From SAR202 cluster bacterium bin22 (GTDB lineage: Bacteria > Chloroflexota > Dehalococcoidia > Lucifugimonadales > UBA3495): a DNA stretch of 64,000 nt. The stretch spans positions 124,001 through 188,000 of the forward strand of contig MPMM01000001.1 in NCBI GenBank assembly GCA_002238505.1. Reading direction: 5' to 3'. Shown piece by piece: positions 1-8,524 of the stretch (its first letter is position 1; every line of letters begins with the position of its first letter). A model generated the notes under the pieces. That model did not search any database and was not told the origin of the DNA. It saw only the letters and a list, made by a program, of their open reading frames with translations. Both the position numbers and the translations under genes were made by a program.

Positions 1-103
1 CGTGGCCGATGGTCTTCATCAGGATCAGTCCCTTGGTGACGGGGAAGTATTTCTTAAGGTTCTTTACCTGGATGAGGGGAGTATCGCCGTTGGTTGTTAC
101 CAT
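1..103 (-). CDS. dppF: Peptide ABC transporter ATP-binding protein, second subunit (N-terminus only)
   Basis: Only the first 34 codons are in the window; the gene runs off the left edge. The peptide begins MVTTNGDTPLIQVKNLKKYF, which is the usual start of a DppF/OppF-type ATPase. The ATG at 103-101 overlaps the stop codon of the upstream dppD gene (97-99) by 7 nt (ATGGTAA), so the two are probably translationally coupled and work as a heterodimeric ATPase of a dipeptide/oligopeptide importer. Family assignment rests mainly on position after DppD. Confidence 0.75.
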   Translation of the reverse strand, partial: MVTTNGDTPLIQVKNLKKYFPVTKGLILMKTIGH

Positions 104-1086
104 GATTCGTCCATCCTCCAGCAGTCGGCGGTGTGGGCCTCACTTACGGTGTAGGAAGGCGGATACTCGCCGAGACACTTATCGCGGACAAATTCGCATC
201 GGTCGGCGAACCGGCAGCCTTCGGGCAAATTGGACAGCAACGGAGGCTGGCCTTCAATGGAATACAACCGCGAGGTCCTTTCTTCAAGCTTGGGCACCGA
301 GTCAATCAACGCCCTGGTGTAGGGGTGGGAAGGCTCGTTGAAAATTTCACGGACGGGACCGTTTTCCACAACCCGGCCAGCATACATTACCGCAACCCGG
401 TCGCACATTCGGGCGACTACACCAAAGTCGTGAGTGATGAAGATTATGGCCAGGCCCGTTTCTGCCTGAATGTCCTTCAGCAACCTGAGGTACTGAAGCT
501 GAATAGTCACGTCGAGAGCCGTTGTAGGCTCGTCGGCAATGATGACGCCTGGTTCGCAGGACAGGGCGATAGCGCCTACCACCCTCTGCTTCATGCCGCC
601 GCTCATCTGGTGGGGGAAGTCATCCAGACGCCGTTCGGGAGCGGCAACGTTTACGTTGCGCAGGGCGTCAACAGCCCGGGAGAGCATGTTCTTGTGGCTT
701 TCCCTTCGGGCCATGCCCAGGGCTTCCATCAACTGGTTGCCGATGGTGAACACAGGGTTTAGAGAAGTCTGTGGGTCCTGGAGAATCATCGAGATCTGGC
801 GCCCGCGAATCTGGCGCATCTCGTCTTCACTCTTCTGAAGTATGTCGTCGCCGTTCAGCCGGATTGAACCGGATACAATCTTGCCCGCCGGCTGGGGCAC
901 CAGCCGGAGCAGGGAAAGGGCCGTCATGGTTTTGCCGCAGCCGGATTCCCCCACGATGCCCAGAGTCTCGCCCTCTCTGAGAAAGAAGCTGACGCCGTCC
1001 ACGGCCTTAACGGTGTTGGTCCGGTTGAAGAAATAGGTATGCAGGTCTTCAACTTCCAGGATTACGTTGCTCGTATCCACGCTCAT
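97..1086 (-). CDS. dppD: Dipeptide/oligopeptide ABC transporter ATP-binding protein DppD
   Basis: A 329-residue ABC ATPase that would power uptake of peptides or similar solutes at the inner face of the membrane. Walker A GESGCGKT is at residues 46-53, the signature MSGGMKQR near 161, and Walker B VIIADEPTTALD follows. The C-terminal part has the cysteine-bearing extension (CRFADRCEF...C...C) typical of the OppD/DppD group. The ATG has a GGAAG ribosome-binding site about 9 nt upstream. It is followed by dppF with a 7-nt overlap. The permease and binding-protein genes are not seen here, so substrate cannot be assigned. A good promoter lies at 1312-1341. Confidence 0.9.
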   Translation of the reverse strand: MSVDTSNVILEVEDLHTYFFNRTNTVKAVDGVSFFLREGETLGIVGESGCGKTMTALSLLRLVPQPAGKIVSGSIRLNGDDILQKSEDEMRQIRGRQISMILQDPQTSLNPVFTIGNQLMEALGMARRESHKNMLSRAVDALRNVNVAAPERRLDDFPHQMSGGMKQRVVGAIALSCEPGVIIADEPTTALDVTIQLQYLRLLKDIQAETGLAIIFITHDFGVVARMCDRVAVMYAGRVVENGPVREIFNEPSHPYTRALIDSVPKLEERTSRLYSIEGQPPLLSNLPEGCRFADRCEFVRDKCLGEYPPSYTVSEAHTADCWRMDESW

Positions 1087-1311
1087 AAAAACTGCTTCCT
1101 TCAGTAAGGCACACTGCTAACCAATAAAGGTGAGCGATAGATGTGCCGAATGGCCGGTCCCGCCGGAGGAGAGTAGCCCGCCAAGGGAAAACCAGTAGTT
1201 TGCCCGATATGAATGAACTCGGAGAATTAGTTCGTGATTCCCTACTATTTCAACACCTGAATCGGCAGATTCGGCAACTACCTGCTAAAGCCGGACCGCC
1301 AAGTTTTCCGG

Positions 1312-1341
1312 AATATATACTACGGCGGTTTTCAATGTCAA
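1312..1341 (-). promoter_or_regulatory. Candidate sigma70 promoter for dppD-dppF
   Basis: On the minus strand a perfect -35 TTGACA (1341-1336) is followed after 18 nt by TATATT (1317-1312), or after 16 nt by TATATA. It sits in the 301-base gap between the nitroreductase gene and dppD and would give a leader of roughly 220 nt. Nothing else was recognised in this gap. Confidence 0.55.
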
Positions 1342-1387
1342 CATCGGGCCAATTCCATTCGATTCAATACTGACAGCCACCAGCTGT

Positions 1388-2971
1388 TTAGCTCTGGTTT
1401 CTGCTGGCCCCCCTGGACTGGGCGTCCAATGTCATTGCGATTCTTGACCGGAAGGGGCGTACTCGATTGACTGTTGCCGTTACGCCCAGGGGTACCACAA
1501 ACATGGCGCTCTTGCCCTCCGCATGGGGCGAGAAGAAGTCGGTGACTTCGTCGTCGTAAAAGGTGAGGCCGCTGGCCCCCAGGCCAAGGGAGTGAGCCGC
1601 CAGGTAAAGCTTTCCGCCCACGATGCCGGCTTCCAACTGGGCGGCGCGATAGCCCCGGTTGCCGTAGCGCTCCAGTATCTTGCCTAGGTCGGCCATGAAG
1701 AAGGCGACGGCGGAAGCGTCATGGGGTAAAGCCTGCTCGAAGCCGAGGTGCCCCGCTTCGTGACGGAACTCGCCCTCCTTTAGCTGGTACAGGCCGCCAT
1801 CTTCGTAGGAGCAGAAATAGGCGCCGGTGGGAACGTCTTCCACAGCGTTTACTATAAGGTAAAGGTCCAGCAAGCTGTCGCCCTGATTTACCAGGAAGTC
1901 GGAAGGGACGCCCTGCCTGGATTGCCGGAGCATGGCGGCCAGGCTGGTAAAGGGTATGGACTGGTGGTCGAAGCGACGGGTTGAACCTCTCTCACGGATT
2001 GTCTGGCCCAGGGTTGCGGAAACTGGACTGTCCTGCGTTGGTTCGGGGAAGGGAATGAAAGGGGACTGGGGAGCCGGTGTTGAGTGTCCCAAACCTCCCT
2101 GGCAACCGGCTACTTCATGGTCGCTCGACAGCAGGGTAGCGGCATGGGTTTCGCGAATGTCGGGATAATCGATCTCGCCCGGGGCGGAGATTAAGGATAT
2201 GCCATCAATCGCTTCCAGTGCTGAACTGGAGGTCGCCACGGGGCTATCACCGGCAGAACCACCCAGGCTGACAATGCAAGTTGCGGCTTCACCTGCTCCG
2301 TCAATTCCCAGTAGGTGGTCCACCTGTTGGTCGATGAAAGAGTTGACTACCCTGGCCGGGAGGCCTGAAGCGCCGGCGCCGGCCAGCAAGTTGGACGCCA
2401 CGGTGCCATTGTCCCAAAAGCAGTAGCGGTAGCCCCGGGACCGGTATTTCCAGGAACTGCGCCAGAACACCATGGTAAAGATGACGGAGAGAGGGCAAGT
2501 GGCGATGCGCTGATCGCCACCGGCCGCACTGGCCAGGTGACCACGGTAATCTCCCTGGCGCAACTGGGTCAGCTGGAAGGTATCGGGACCAAAGTGATAG
2601 ATGCCTGCTTCCAGGCCTTCAATGTCGCGGCAAACTACGTACGTTTCCACAGGGTAGAGGCCGCCGGCGGATGCAGCTGCCCGGAAGTGGACTTCCCCGG
2701 CCACCCGGAAGTGGCCGACTCTGGTGACGCCGGCACAATGGTAAAGAAGCTGGGTCAGGGTGGTTAGTGTAGGCTCGGGGCCGCCGGAGGCTTCGTAGGT
2801 GCCAATGGCCTCCAGGGCCGGAGTCTCCGGGGAAGGAAAATCTTCGGGCAATGGGATGACTGGTAGCCCTGAATAGCTCTTGTACAGGGGAGGCTTATTG
2901 GTCAAATTGATGTAGGCAAGCTTGGTGGATTCGTGATAGGTGAGGGCTGCGGCGGTATCGCGGTTTTGCAT
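1388..2971 (-). CDS. SagB/ThcOx-type nitroreductase-family protein, two tandem domains
   Basis: A 527-residue protein with two copies of the FMN-dependent SagB-type oxidoreductase fold. The N-terminal half has the ASAGGLYPVETYVV segment, and the C-terminal half (about residue 330 onward) repeats the fold with AGIVGGKLYLAAHSLGLGASG. SagB enzymes oxidise azolines to azoles in thiazole/oxazole-modified peptides, but stand-alone double-domain versions are common and mostly uncharacterised. No cyclodehydratase (YcaO) or precursor peptide gene is nearby, so a peptide-modifying role is not supported here. It lies 31 nt downstream of folB on the same strand and may be co-transcribed with it. Confidence 0.82.
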   Translation of the reverse strand: MQNRDTAAALTYHESTKLAYINLTNKPPLYKSYSGLPVIPLPEDFPSPETPALEAIGTYEASGGPEPTLTTLTQLLYHCAGVTRVGHFRVAGEVHFRAAASAGGLYPVETYVVCRDIEGLEAGIYHFGPDTFQLTQLRQGDYRGHLASAAGGDQRIATCPLSVIFTMVFWRSSWKYRSRGYRYCFWDNGTVASNLLAGAGASGLPARVVNSFIDQQVDHLLGIDGAGEAATCIVSLGGSAGDSPVATSSSALEAIDGISLISAPGEIDYPDIRETHAATLLSSDHEVAGCQGGLGHSTPAPQSPFIPFPEPTQDSPVSATLGQTIRERGSTRRFDHQSIPFTSLAAMLRQSRQGVPSDFLVNQGDSLLDLYLIVNAVEDVPTGAYFCSYEDGGLYQLKEGEFRHEAGHLGFEQALPHDASAVAFFMADLGKILERYGNRGYRAAQLEAGIVGGKLYLAAHSLGLGASGLTFYDDEVTDFFSPHAEGKSAMFVVPLGVTATVNRVRPFRSRIAMTLDAQSRGASRNQS

Positions 2972-3002
2972 CTACGGGCCCCTATACAGCTTTAAAGGAT
3001 GG

Positions 3003-3392
3003 TTATGTGGACGATTGGCGGTCGTTTTCCCGCCGCCGGTAAATTCTGACTGCGGCGTGCTCGATAAAGGAACCCTTGATGGGCGGGTTCGGCTTCTTGA
3101 CGGTGACCGACACGGCTTCCACCGGGAAGTCTGCCAGGGTACGGTCGGCAATCGACTGGGCCAGCGCTTCCAGCAGGTTGCGGGACTCTCCTTCCACGAT
3201 GGCTTTAGTGGAGCGATAAATGTGCGAATAACTGACGGTGTCTTCCAGGTCATCGGAGTTGCCCGGACGAGTCAGATCCAGTTTTGCTTCCAGGTCCACA
3301 ATGTAGGTTTGCCCCAGGATCTTCTCCTCCGGATTCACACCGTGGTACCCGTAAAAGCGCATTCCCTGCAGGATTATTTGATCGGAAGGCAT
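3003..3392 (-). CDS. folB: Dihydroneopterin aldolase FolB
   Basis: A 129-residue protein with the FolB/tunnelling fold pattern: DQIILQGMRFYGYHGVNPEE at the start, a conserved Tyr-Gly-Tyr-His-Gly segment, RNLLEALAQSIADRTL in the middle and VTVKKPNPPIKG near the end. FolB converts dihydroneopterin to 6-hydroxymethyl-dihydropterin in folate synthesis. Length matches the family (about 120-130). No other folate genes lie beside it. It precedes the double nitroreductase on the same strand. Confidence 0.92.
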   Translation of the reverse strand: MPSDQIILQGMRFYGYHGVNPEEKILGQTYIVDLEAKLDLTRPGNSDDLEDTVSYSHIYRSTKAIVEGESRNLLEALAQSIADRTLADFPVEAVSVTVKKPNPPIKGSFIEHAAVRIYRRRENDRQSST

Positions 3393-3446
3393 GTCGGTCG
3401 GTTACTGCAATCTTCAAGCATTTCAGTTGATTGTGTTCATCCGCCG

Positions 3447-4340
3447 CTATTGACGGCCCCGGCTGGACAGTTGGTGTTCAATTTCGTACACCAAGGCCAA
3501 CAGATTCTGGGCTCGTTTCACAACAGGAACGTCAACCATTTTGTCGTCCAGGGACAGGGAACCTCGCCCGTTGGCCTCGGCCTCGTGCCAGGCCTCCATA
3601 ACCCGACGAGCGTACGCCACGTCCTCGGGCAGGGGGCTGAACAGTTCATTTATGGACTCGATCTGTGACGGATGGATGGCGAACTTGCCGGTATAGCCCA
3701 TTTGGCGGGCCGTGCCCGCGTCTGCCTTGAGGCCTTCGTGATTGCGAAAGGCCACGTAGGGGCTGTCCAGGGAGGCGATGCCGGCGGCACGGGCGGCGAT
3801 GGCAACGGTGCAGCGGGCATGGTAAACCTCCTGACCCTCGTCGGTGCGCTGGATTCCCATGTCGTTGGTGTAGTCCTCGGCCCCGAAGGCAATGCCGACG
3901 GTGCGTTCGAGGGCGGTTGCCATTTCGTTGACGTTCACTATGGCGCTAGCGCTTTCAATCCAGGGAATGAGTTTTATTTGGCCGGCGTCCACTCCGGCGC
4001 TGGACTCCAGGGGGGCGATGAGCCGCTCAATCTCTTGCAGGTCGGAAGCCGATTCGGTTTTGCCGACACTGATGCCGTACAGGTCGGGGGAGATGAGGGC
4101 CTGCAGTTCGTCGGGAGTCAGGCCTGTGTCAAGGGAGTTGGCGCGTACCATTACCCGCTGGCCGGCCTGGCGCAGCCTGGGAATCCACTCTGAGGCCACT
4201 TGGCGTGCGGCGACCTTCTCCCTGGGGGGCACCGAATCTTCCAGGTCCACCATTATGACGTCGGCCTCGAAACCCAGCGCCCGCTCCAGCATGTTGGCGC
4301 GGTTGCCTGGAACGAAAATGAGGCTACGCAGTAATTCCAA
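3447..4340 (-). CDS. HpcH/HpaI aldolase or citrate lyase beta-subunit-like protein
   Basis: A 297-residue CitE-like TIM-barrel lyase. Diagnostic segments are LIFVPGNRANML, VDLEDSV, MVRAN, a GAEDYTNDMG loop and GYTGKFAIHPSQI. The family cleaves or condenses acyl-CoA substrates such as malyl-, citramalyl- or citryl-CoA with Mg2+. No citrate lyase alpha or gamma subunits are nearby, so it is a stand-alone CitE-like enzyme and the substrate is open. The start is TTG at 4340, preceded by a GGAGGATCC ribosome-binding region. Confidence 0.85.
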   Translation of the reverse strand: MELLRSLIFVPGNRANMLERALGFEADVIMVDLEDSVPPREKVAARQVASEWIPRLRQAGQRVMVRANSLDTGLTPDELQALISPDLYGISVGKTESASDLQEIERLIAPLESSAGVDAGQIKLIPWIESASAIVNVNEMATALERTVGIAFGAEDYTNDMGIQRTDEGQEVYHARCTVAIAARAAGIASLDSPYVAFRNHEGLKADAGTARQMGYTGKFAIHPSQIESINELFSPLPEDVAYARRVMEAWHEAEANGRGSLSLDDKMVDVPVVKRAQNLLALVYEIEHQLSSRGRQ

Positions 4341-4537
4341 GGTGGATCCTCCAGGTTGGGTGTGGGTCGGAAACTTCCGGACGTTACGACTTATTGATAT
4401 GGATATGCCGTCGCTCTAACAGAAATCTGTGGTTGGCCCTTATCCTGTGCGTCGAGGCAACATCCGTAAGGGTATCACCTTAATGCTAACCTTCCCCCAT
4501 CAAGTAGGAGGGCTTGAACTGCTCAGGGCCGCTCTTC

Positions 4538-7315
4538 TTACTCCATGTCTCCCCAGCTTTCGCCCCACTTGGCTTCCACCTTCAGGGTTACGTCCAAGTC
4601 CATGGCGGCAGGCATTTCATCGAAAACGAGGGCCTGCAGGTCGTCCATCTCTGCCCTGGGGACCTCGAAAACCAGTTCGTCATGTACCTGAAGGAGCATC
4701 CGCGCCTGCAGGTCTTCCTGCTGCAGTCGGTCGTGAACCCGGATCATGGCAAGTTTCATAATGTCGGCGGCGGTTCCCTGAATGGGCATGTTGATGGCCA
4801 TGCGCTCGGCGGCATGCCGGACGTTGAAGTTGGAGGCATTGACGTCTGGGATGTACCGACGGCGCCCGGACAGGGTTTCGACAAACTGGGTTTCCCTGGC
4901 CTTGGCCTTGACCTCTTCGAGGTAGCCGGCGATGCGGGGGTAATTGCTGAAGTAGGTTTCGATAAACCGGGTTCCGTCTTCCCGAGAGAAGCCGGTCTGC
5001 TGGGATATGCCATGGGCGGAGAGGCCGTAGATGACCCCGAAGTTGAGCACCTTGGCAATGCGCCGCTGGTCGGACGTAACCTCGTTGATTGGTACTTCGT
5101 TCATAAGGGAGGCCGTGGCGGCGTGGATGTCCTCTCCCCTCCGAAAAGCCTCAAGCAGTTCGGGGTCCTGGGACAGGTGGGCCAGCACCCGCAATTCAAT
5201 CTGGGAGTAGTCTGCCGAAAAGAGCACCCACTCCGGGGCGCCCTCGGCTATAAATGCGCTGCGGACCTGGCGCCCCACCTCGGTGCGAATGGGGATGTTT
5301 TGAAGGTTTGGGTCACTGCTGGACATCCGACCCGTGGCTGAACCCACCTGGTTGTAGCTGGTATGTATGCGTCCGGTGTTCGGGTTAACCAACTCCGGCA
5401 AGGTGTCCACGTAGGTGGACTTGAGCTTGGAGACCTGGCGGTACTCGAGGATCTTGTCCACCACGGGGTGGAAGCCTTTCATCCCTTCCAGGGCATTGGC
5501 GTCGGTAGAGTAGCCAGTCTTGGTTCGGCGGGTTTTTGGAAGTCCCAATTCGTTGAAGAGCAGATCGCTCAACTGCTGCGGAGAGTTGATGTTAACGGTA
5601 TGGCCGATGGTCTCGTAAAGCTCAATCTCTGTGCGCTGCATGTGCTCGTTGAGGTCGCGGGACATTTCGTGGAGCATGCCCTCGTCGAGCTTGATGCCCT
5701 GGCGCTGCATCTGAACCAGCACCGGGACGAGGGGCATTTCAATGTCGCGCATAAGGGCGGGCAGATTTTCCTGGCCCTCAATCAGGGGCTCCAGCCTGCC
5801 CCTTAGCCGGGTAGTCATGTCGGCATCCGCTGCGGCGTAGGGGGTGGCGTCGTCGATGGCCACCTGGTCGAAGGTCTTCTGGCGGGCTCCGCGGCCGATG
5901 AGGTCGGTTATCGGCTGCATCTCTATGCCCAGCATGTCCAGGGACAGGTTCTTGAGCCCAATCTGGCTGCGGCTGAGGAGGTGAGCGGCAACCATGGTAT
6001 CGAAGTCCACATTGCGGACATTGATGCCGTAGTTGGCGAGGATCATCATGTCGAAGGTGGCGTTGTGGGCGCTCTTGGCCAGGTCGGGGTCTTCCATCAG
6101 GGGCTTTACCCGAGCCAGAACCTCTTCAATAGGAAGCTGATTGCCCTCCCGGTGTCCGACAGGAACGTACCAGGCACGGCCGGGCTCCGTGGCGAAGCTG
6201 ATGCCTACCAGGTCTGCCAGCATCTGGTTGAGGCTGGTGGTCTCGGTGTCGAAGGAGAAACCGCCGGCGTCCCGAAGTTCTGAGAGCATTTGCTCAAATT
6301 GAGCTGTGCTCTGAACGGTAATATAGTCCGCCGCTGCCCGTTCGGGTTCGGGCTGGGACTCGACCGGGGAGGCGCCGGCGTCGGGATCCCAGGTAGGGGT
6401 GGGCAGGCGGGGGATGACGCTGTGAAATTCCAGTTCGGTAAGGAATGTGACAACCCGTCCCCGGTCGTAGGAACCGGATTTGGCTTCCTCGAGGGAAAGC
6501 TCAACGGGGGCTTCCCGGGAAATGGTAGTGAGGCCGCGGTTCTTGAAGGCCCGCTCACGGTTCTCCGAAAGGGACTGCTTTACGCTGGGTGGCTTGACTT
6601 CGTCAAGGTGCTCGTAAATGCCCTCCAGGGTGTGGAAGTCGCTGAGGAGGGCAATGGCCCGCTTTTCACCCACACGGGGCACCCCGGGAATGTTGTCGGA
6701 GGAATCGCCCAGGAGAGACTTGAAGTCAGGCTGCTGGGCCGCAGTCAATCCACCGTAACGGTCGGCCAGCTCCGTTTCGTCGTAAACCTTCCGGTCCTGG
6801 ATGCTGTAGGACAGATCGACCCGTACGTGGGGGGAGATCAACTGGAAGGTGTCCCGGTCGCCCGTCAGGATGACTGTGTCCATGCCCTGCTCTTCGGCCT
6901 GGCGTGAGAGGGTGCCAATTAGGTCGTCGGCTTCGAAGCCCGCCAGCTCAAAAATGGGAACACCGAAGGCCTGCATCAGTTCCTTGACCCGACCGAACTG
7001 GGGTCGAAGCTCAGGTGGCGTAGGCTCGCGCTGGGCTTTGTATTCGGGGAACATCTCGTGCCGGAAGGTGGGGGCCGAGGTGTCGAAAGTAATGGCGACA
7101 TGGGTGGGTTTCCAGTCCTGCAGCGCCCGAAGAAATACATTGGTGAAACCGTAAACCCCAGTGACGTCCTCACCCGTGGAGGAAACGGTCAGGTGCCGCT
7201 GGGTGGAAATCGCCCGGAAGGAACGGTGCACCATGGCGTGCCCGTCCATAATCATCAAAAGGGGCTTGGCAGAGGCGCTCTCGAAAAGGGGCATTGCTGC
7301 AGTTTCCTGGGCCAT
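4538..7315 (-). CDS. polA: DNA polymerase I
   Basis: A 925-residue family A polymerase for Okazaki-fragment processing and repair. The order is: N-terminal 5'-3' exonuclease (MIMDGHAMVHRSF, GDRDTFQL), a 3'-5' proofreading domain that looks active (FDTETTSL, HNATFDMMI, YAAADADMT), and a C-terminal polymerase domain (FSADYSQIELRVLAHLS, NFGVIYGLS, QVHDELVFEVP). I chose the ATG at 7315 because it has a GAGGTG ribosome-binding site and lies just downstream of a strong promoter (7400-7427). A start 50 codons upstream would lie before that promoter. All three activities are kept, unlike some bacterial Pol I with a dead proofreading site. Confidence 0.96.
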   Translation of the reverse strand: MAQETAAMPLFESASAKPLLMIMDGHAMVHRSFRAISTQRHLTVSSTGEDVTGVYGFTNVFLRALQDWKPTHVAITFDTSAPTFRHEMFPEYKAQREPTPPELRPQFGRVKELMQAFGVPIFELAGFEADDLIGTLSRQAEEQGMDTVILTGDRDTFQLISPHVRVDLSYSIQDRKVYDETELADRYGGLTAAQQPDFKSLLGDSSDNIPGVPRVGEKRAIALLSDFHTLEGIYEHLDEVKPPSVKQSLSENRERAFKNRGLTTISREAPVELSLEEAKSGSYDRGRVVTFLTELEFHSVIPRLPTPTWDPDAGASPVESQPEPERAAADYITVQSTAQFEQMLSELRDAGGFSFDTETTSLNQMLADLVGISFATEPGRAWYVPVGHREGNQLPIEEVLARVKPLMEDPDLAKSAHNATFDMMILANYGINVRNVDFDTMVAAHLLSRSQIGLKNLSLDMLGIEMQPITDLIGRGARQKTFDQVAIDDATPYAAADADMTTRLRGRLEPLIEGQENLPALMRDIEMPLVPVLVQMQRQGIKLDEGMLHEMSRDLNEHMQRTEIELYETIGHTVNINSPQQLSDLLFNELGLPKTRRTKTGYSTDANALEGMKGFHPVVDKILEYRQVSKLKSTYVDTLPELVNPNTGRIHTSYNQVGSATGRMSSSDPNLQNIPIRTEVGRQVRSAFIAEGAPEWVLFSADYSQIELRVLAHLSQDPELLEAFRRGEDIHAATASLMNEVPINEVTSDQRRIAKVLNFGVIYGLSAHGISQQTGFSREDGTRFIETYFSNYPRIAGYLEEVKAKARETQFVETLSGRRRYIPDVNASNFNVRHAAERMAINMPIQGTAADIMKLAMIRVHDRLQQEDLQARMLLQVHDELVFEVPRAEMDDLQALVFDEMPAAMDLDVTLKVEAKWGESWGDME

Positions 7316-7766
7316 AACAGGCACCTCGAAATTAGGCAATTGGGCGGGCCGCGAATCGTTGAGGCTGCCGCCGGTAATCCTGTGGGGAAAGTCTCCTGCA
7401 TTATACAACAGCGCTGCTACGCTACAATCTCGGTGGAAAAATTGGACGGGGTGACCGCGTCTCAAATGAAAGTGTTTCTGAACCCTTCAGCAATAGCAAG
7501 ATAGACTTCGCCGAGGAGTATAGGCTCCGGCCCATAAGAAAGTTTGTGGACCGACCACAGGGTTGAGTGCAAGGATTTCGGCCCCTTCGGTTGCGCTCAA
7601 GAGGGCACGACATTGGCTGATGGATGCCTTGTGCCATTTGCGGCCAAGTCAAAAAGCGATACCCCCGGAGCGAGCCCACATTCCAGCCGACATTCTGAGT
7701 CAACGTGCTACAATGTTCACCAAATTGTTGTAATGGCCTCCCCAGCGGCCTGAATGGAAGAAGTTT
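7316..7766. other. Divergent intergenic region between polA and the first fmdB gene
   Basis: This 451-base gap holds the polA promoter on the minus strand (7400-7427) and, on the plus strand, a TACAAT -10-like hexamer at 7709-7714 about 50 nt before the first fmdB gene, without a convincing -35. No other coding or RNA signal was recognised. Confidence 0.5.
7400..7427 (-). promoter_or_regulatory. polA promoter
   Basis: Minus strand: -35 TTGTAG (7427-7422), 16-nt spacer, perfect -10 TATAAT (7405-7400). Transcription would begin near 7393, about 78 nt before the chosen polA start. This position argues against the longer polA reading frame. Confidence 0.7.
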
Positions 7767-8147
7767 ATGCCCATTTACGAATATCGGTGCGAAGACTGCC
7801 AGCATTTGAATTCGGTGCTGGTCTATAGCTGGTCAGAGGATAAGGAACGTTCCTGCGCACGATGTAACGGGGCCAACCTGAACCGGCTGGTGTCGCAGTT
7901 CACCATGAGACGCTCGTGGGGGGAGAGCCTTAACTGGGCCCCCAGCGGCGAAACGATGCGGGACCTGAATGAAGACGACCCACGGAGCGTCGACCAATAT
8001 ATGGGTCGGATCAAACAGGAAATGGGCGGACAGGTTACGTCTGACTTTGAAGAGATGCGGCGTGAGGTCAAAGAAGGCCCCCGCAGTTTCGATACCCCGG
8101 GCGGCCACGGGCACAGTCACAGTCACGGCGATGGTCACAGTCATTAG
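7767..8147 (+). CDS. FmdB-family zinc-ribbon protein with histidine-rich tail
   Basis: A 126-residue protein beginning MPIYEYRCEDC, the hallmark of the FmdB/CxxC regulatory zinc-ribbon family. Zinc ligands are C8, C11, C30 and C33. The middle is charged and helical, and the C-terminus is a run of alternating His with Gly, Ser and Asp that could bind metal. FmdB proteins were linked to regulation of amidase and formamidase genes, but most have no known role. It heads a tight plus-strand cluster with a second FmdB gene, thiE and a translin-like gene. Confidence 0.85.
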   Translation: MPIYEYRCEDCQHLNSVLVYSWSEDKERSCARCNGANLNRLVSQFTMRRSWGESLNWAPSGETMRDLNEDDPRSVDQYMGRIKQEMGGQVTSDFEEMRREVKEGPRSFDTPGGHGHSHSHGDGHSH

Positions 8148-8182
8148 CTAAGCAGTCCGGCACAGGAGGGCCCGCAAAGCCC

Positions 8183-8524
8183 ATGCCCATTTATGAATAC
8201 CGGTGCGGGGACTGCAATCAGCTGTCCTCCTTCTTTACCCGTTCCATCGGGGCGGAACTTGACCCCGTCTGTTCCCACTGCCAGGGCCGGGATATGCAGA
8301 GACGGATGTCTTCTTTTGCGATGGGCAAAACTGCCCAGTCCGTTCACGAGCAGTTTCCAGCCATGGGAGGAGGGTCGGCCCTGGACTATTACAGTGACCC
8401 ACGCAATATTGGACGAAACGTTGAGGAGAGCTTTCAGCGGCACGGTATGGACATGCCTGACTCGGTAAAGGAGAACATCGCCGCCGCAAGGGAAGGCTCT
8501 CTCCCGAAGGACCTGGATATATGA
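8183..8524 (+). CDS. FmdB-family zinc-ribbon protein, second copy
   Basis: A 113-residue paralogue of the preceding gene: MPIYEYRCGDC start and the same C8, C11, C30, C33 spacing, but no histidine tail. The two genes are 35 nt apart and probably arose by tandem duplication, after which the C-terminal halves diverged. The TGA stop at 8522-8524 overlaps the ATG of thiE (ATGA), so translation of thiE is likely coupled to it. Function is not known beyond zinc binding. Confidence 0.85.
   Translation: MPIYEYRCGDCNQLSSFFTRSIGAELDPVCSHCQGRDMQRRMSSFAMGKTAQSVHEQFPAMGGGSALDYYSDPRNIGRNVEESFQRHGMDMPDSVKENIAAAREGSLPKDLDI

Noticed and set aside
1143-1373. A 76-codon plus-strand reading frame in the dpp promoter gap
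   Set aside because: No ribosome-binding site, no recognisable domain, and it overlaps the minus-strand promoter.
1388-2971. Part of a thiazole/oxazole-modified peptide cluster
   Set aside because: No YcaO, transporter or precursor peptide is seen near it.
4538-7465. A longer polA with 50 extra N-terminal residues
   Set aside because: The extension starts upstream of the TATAAT promoter and lacks family similarity.
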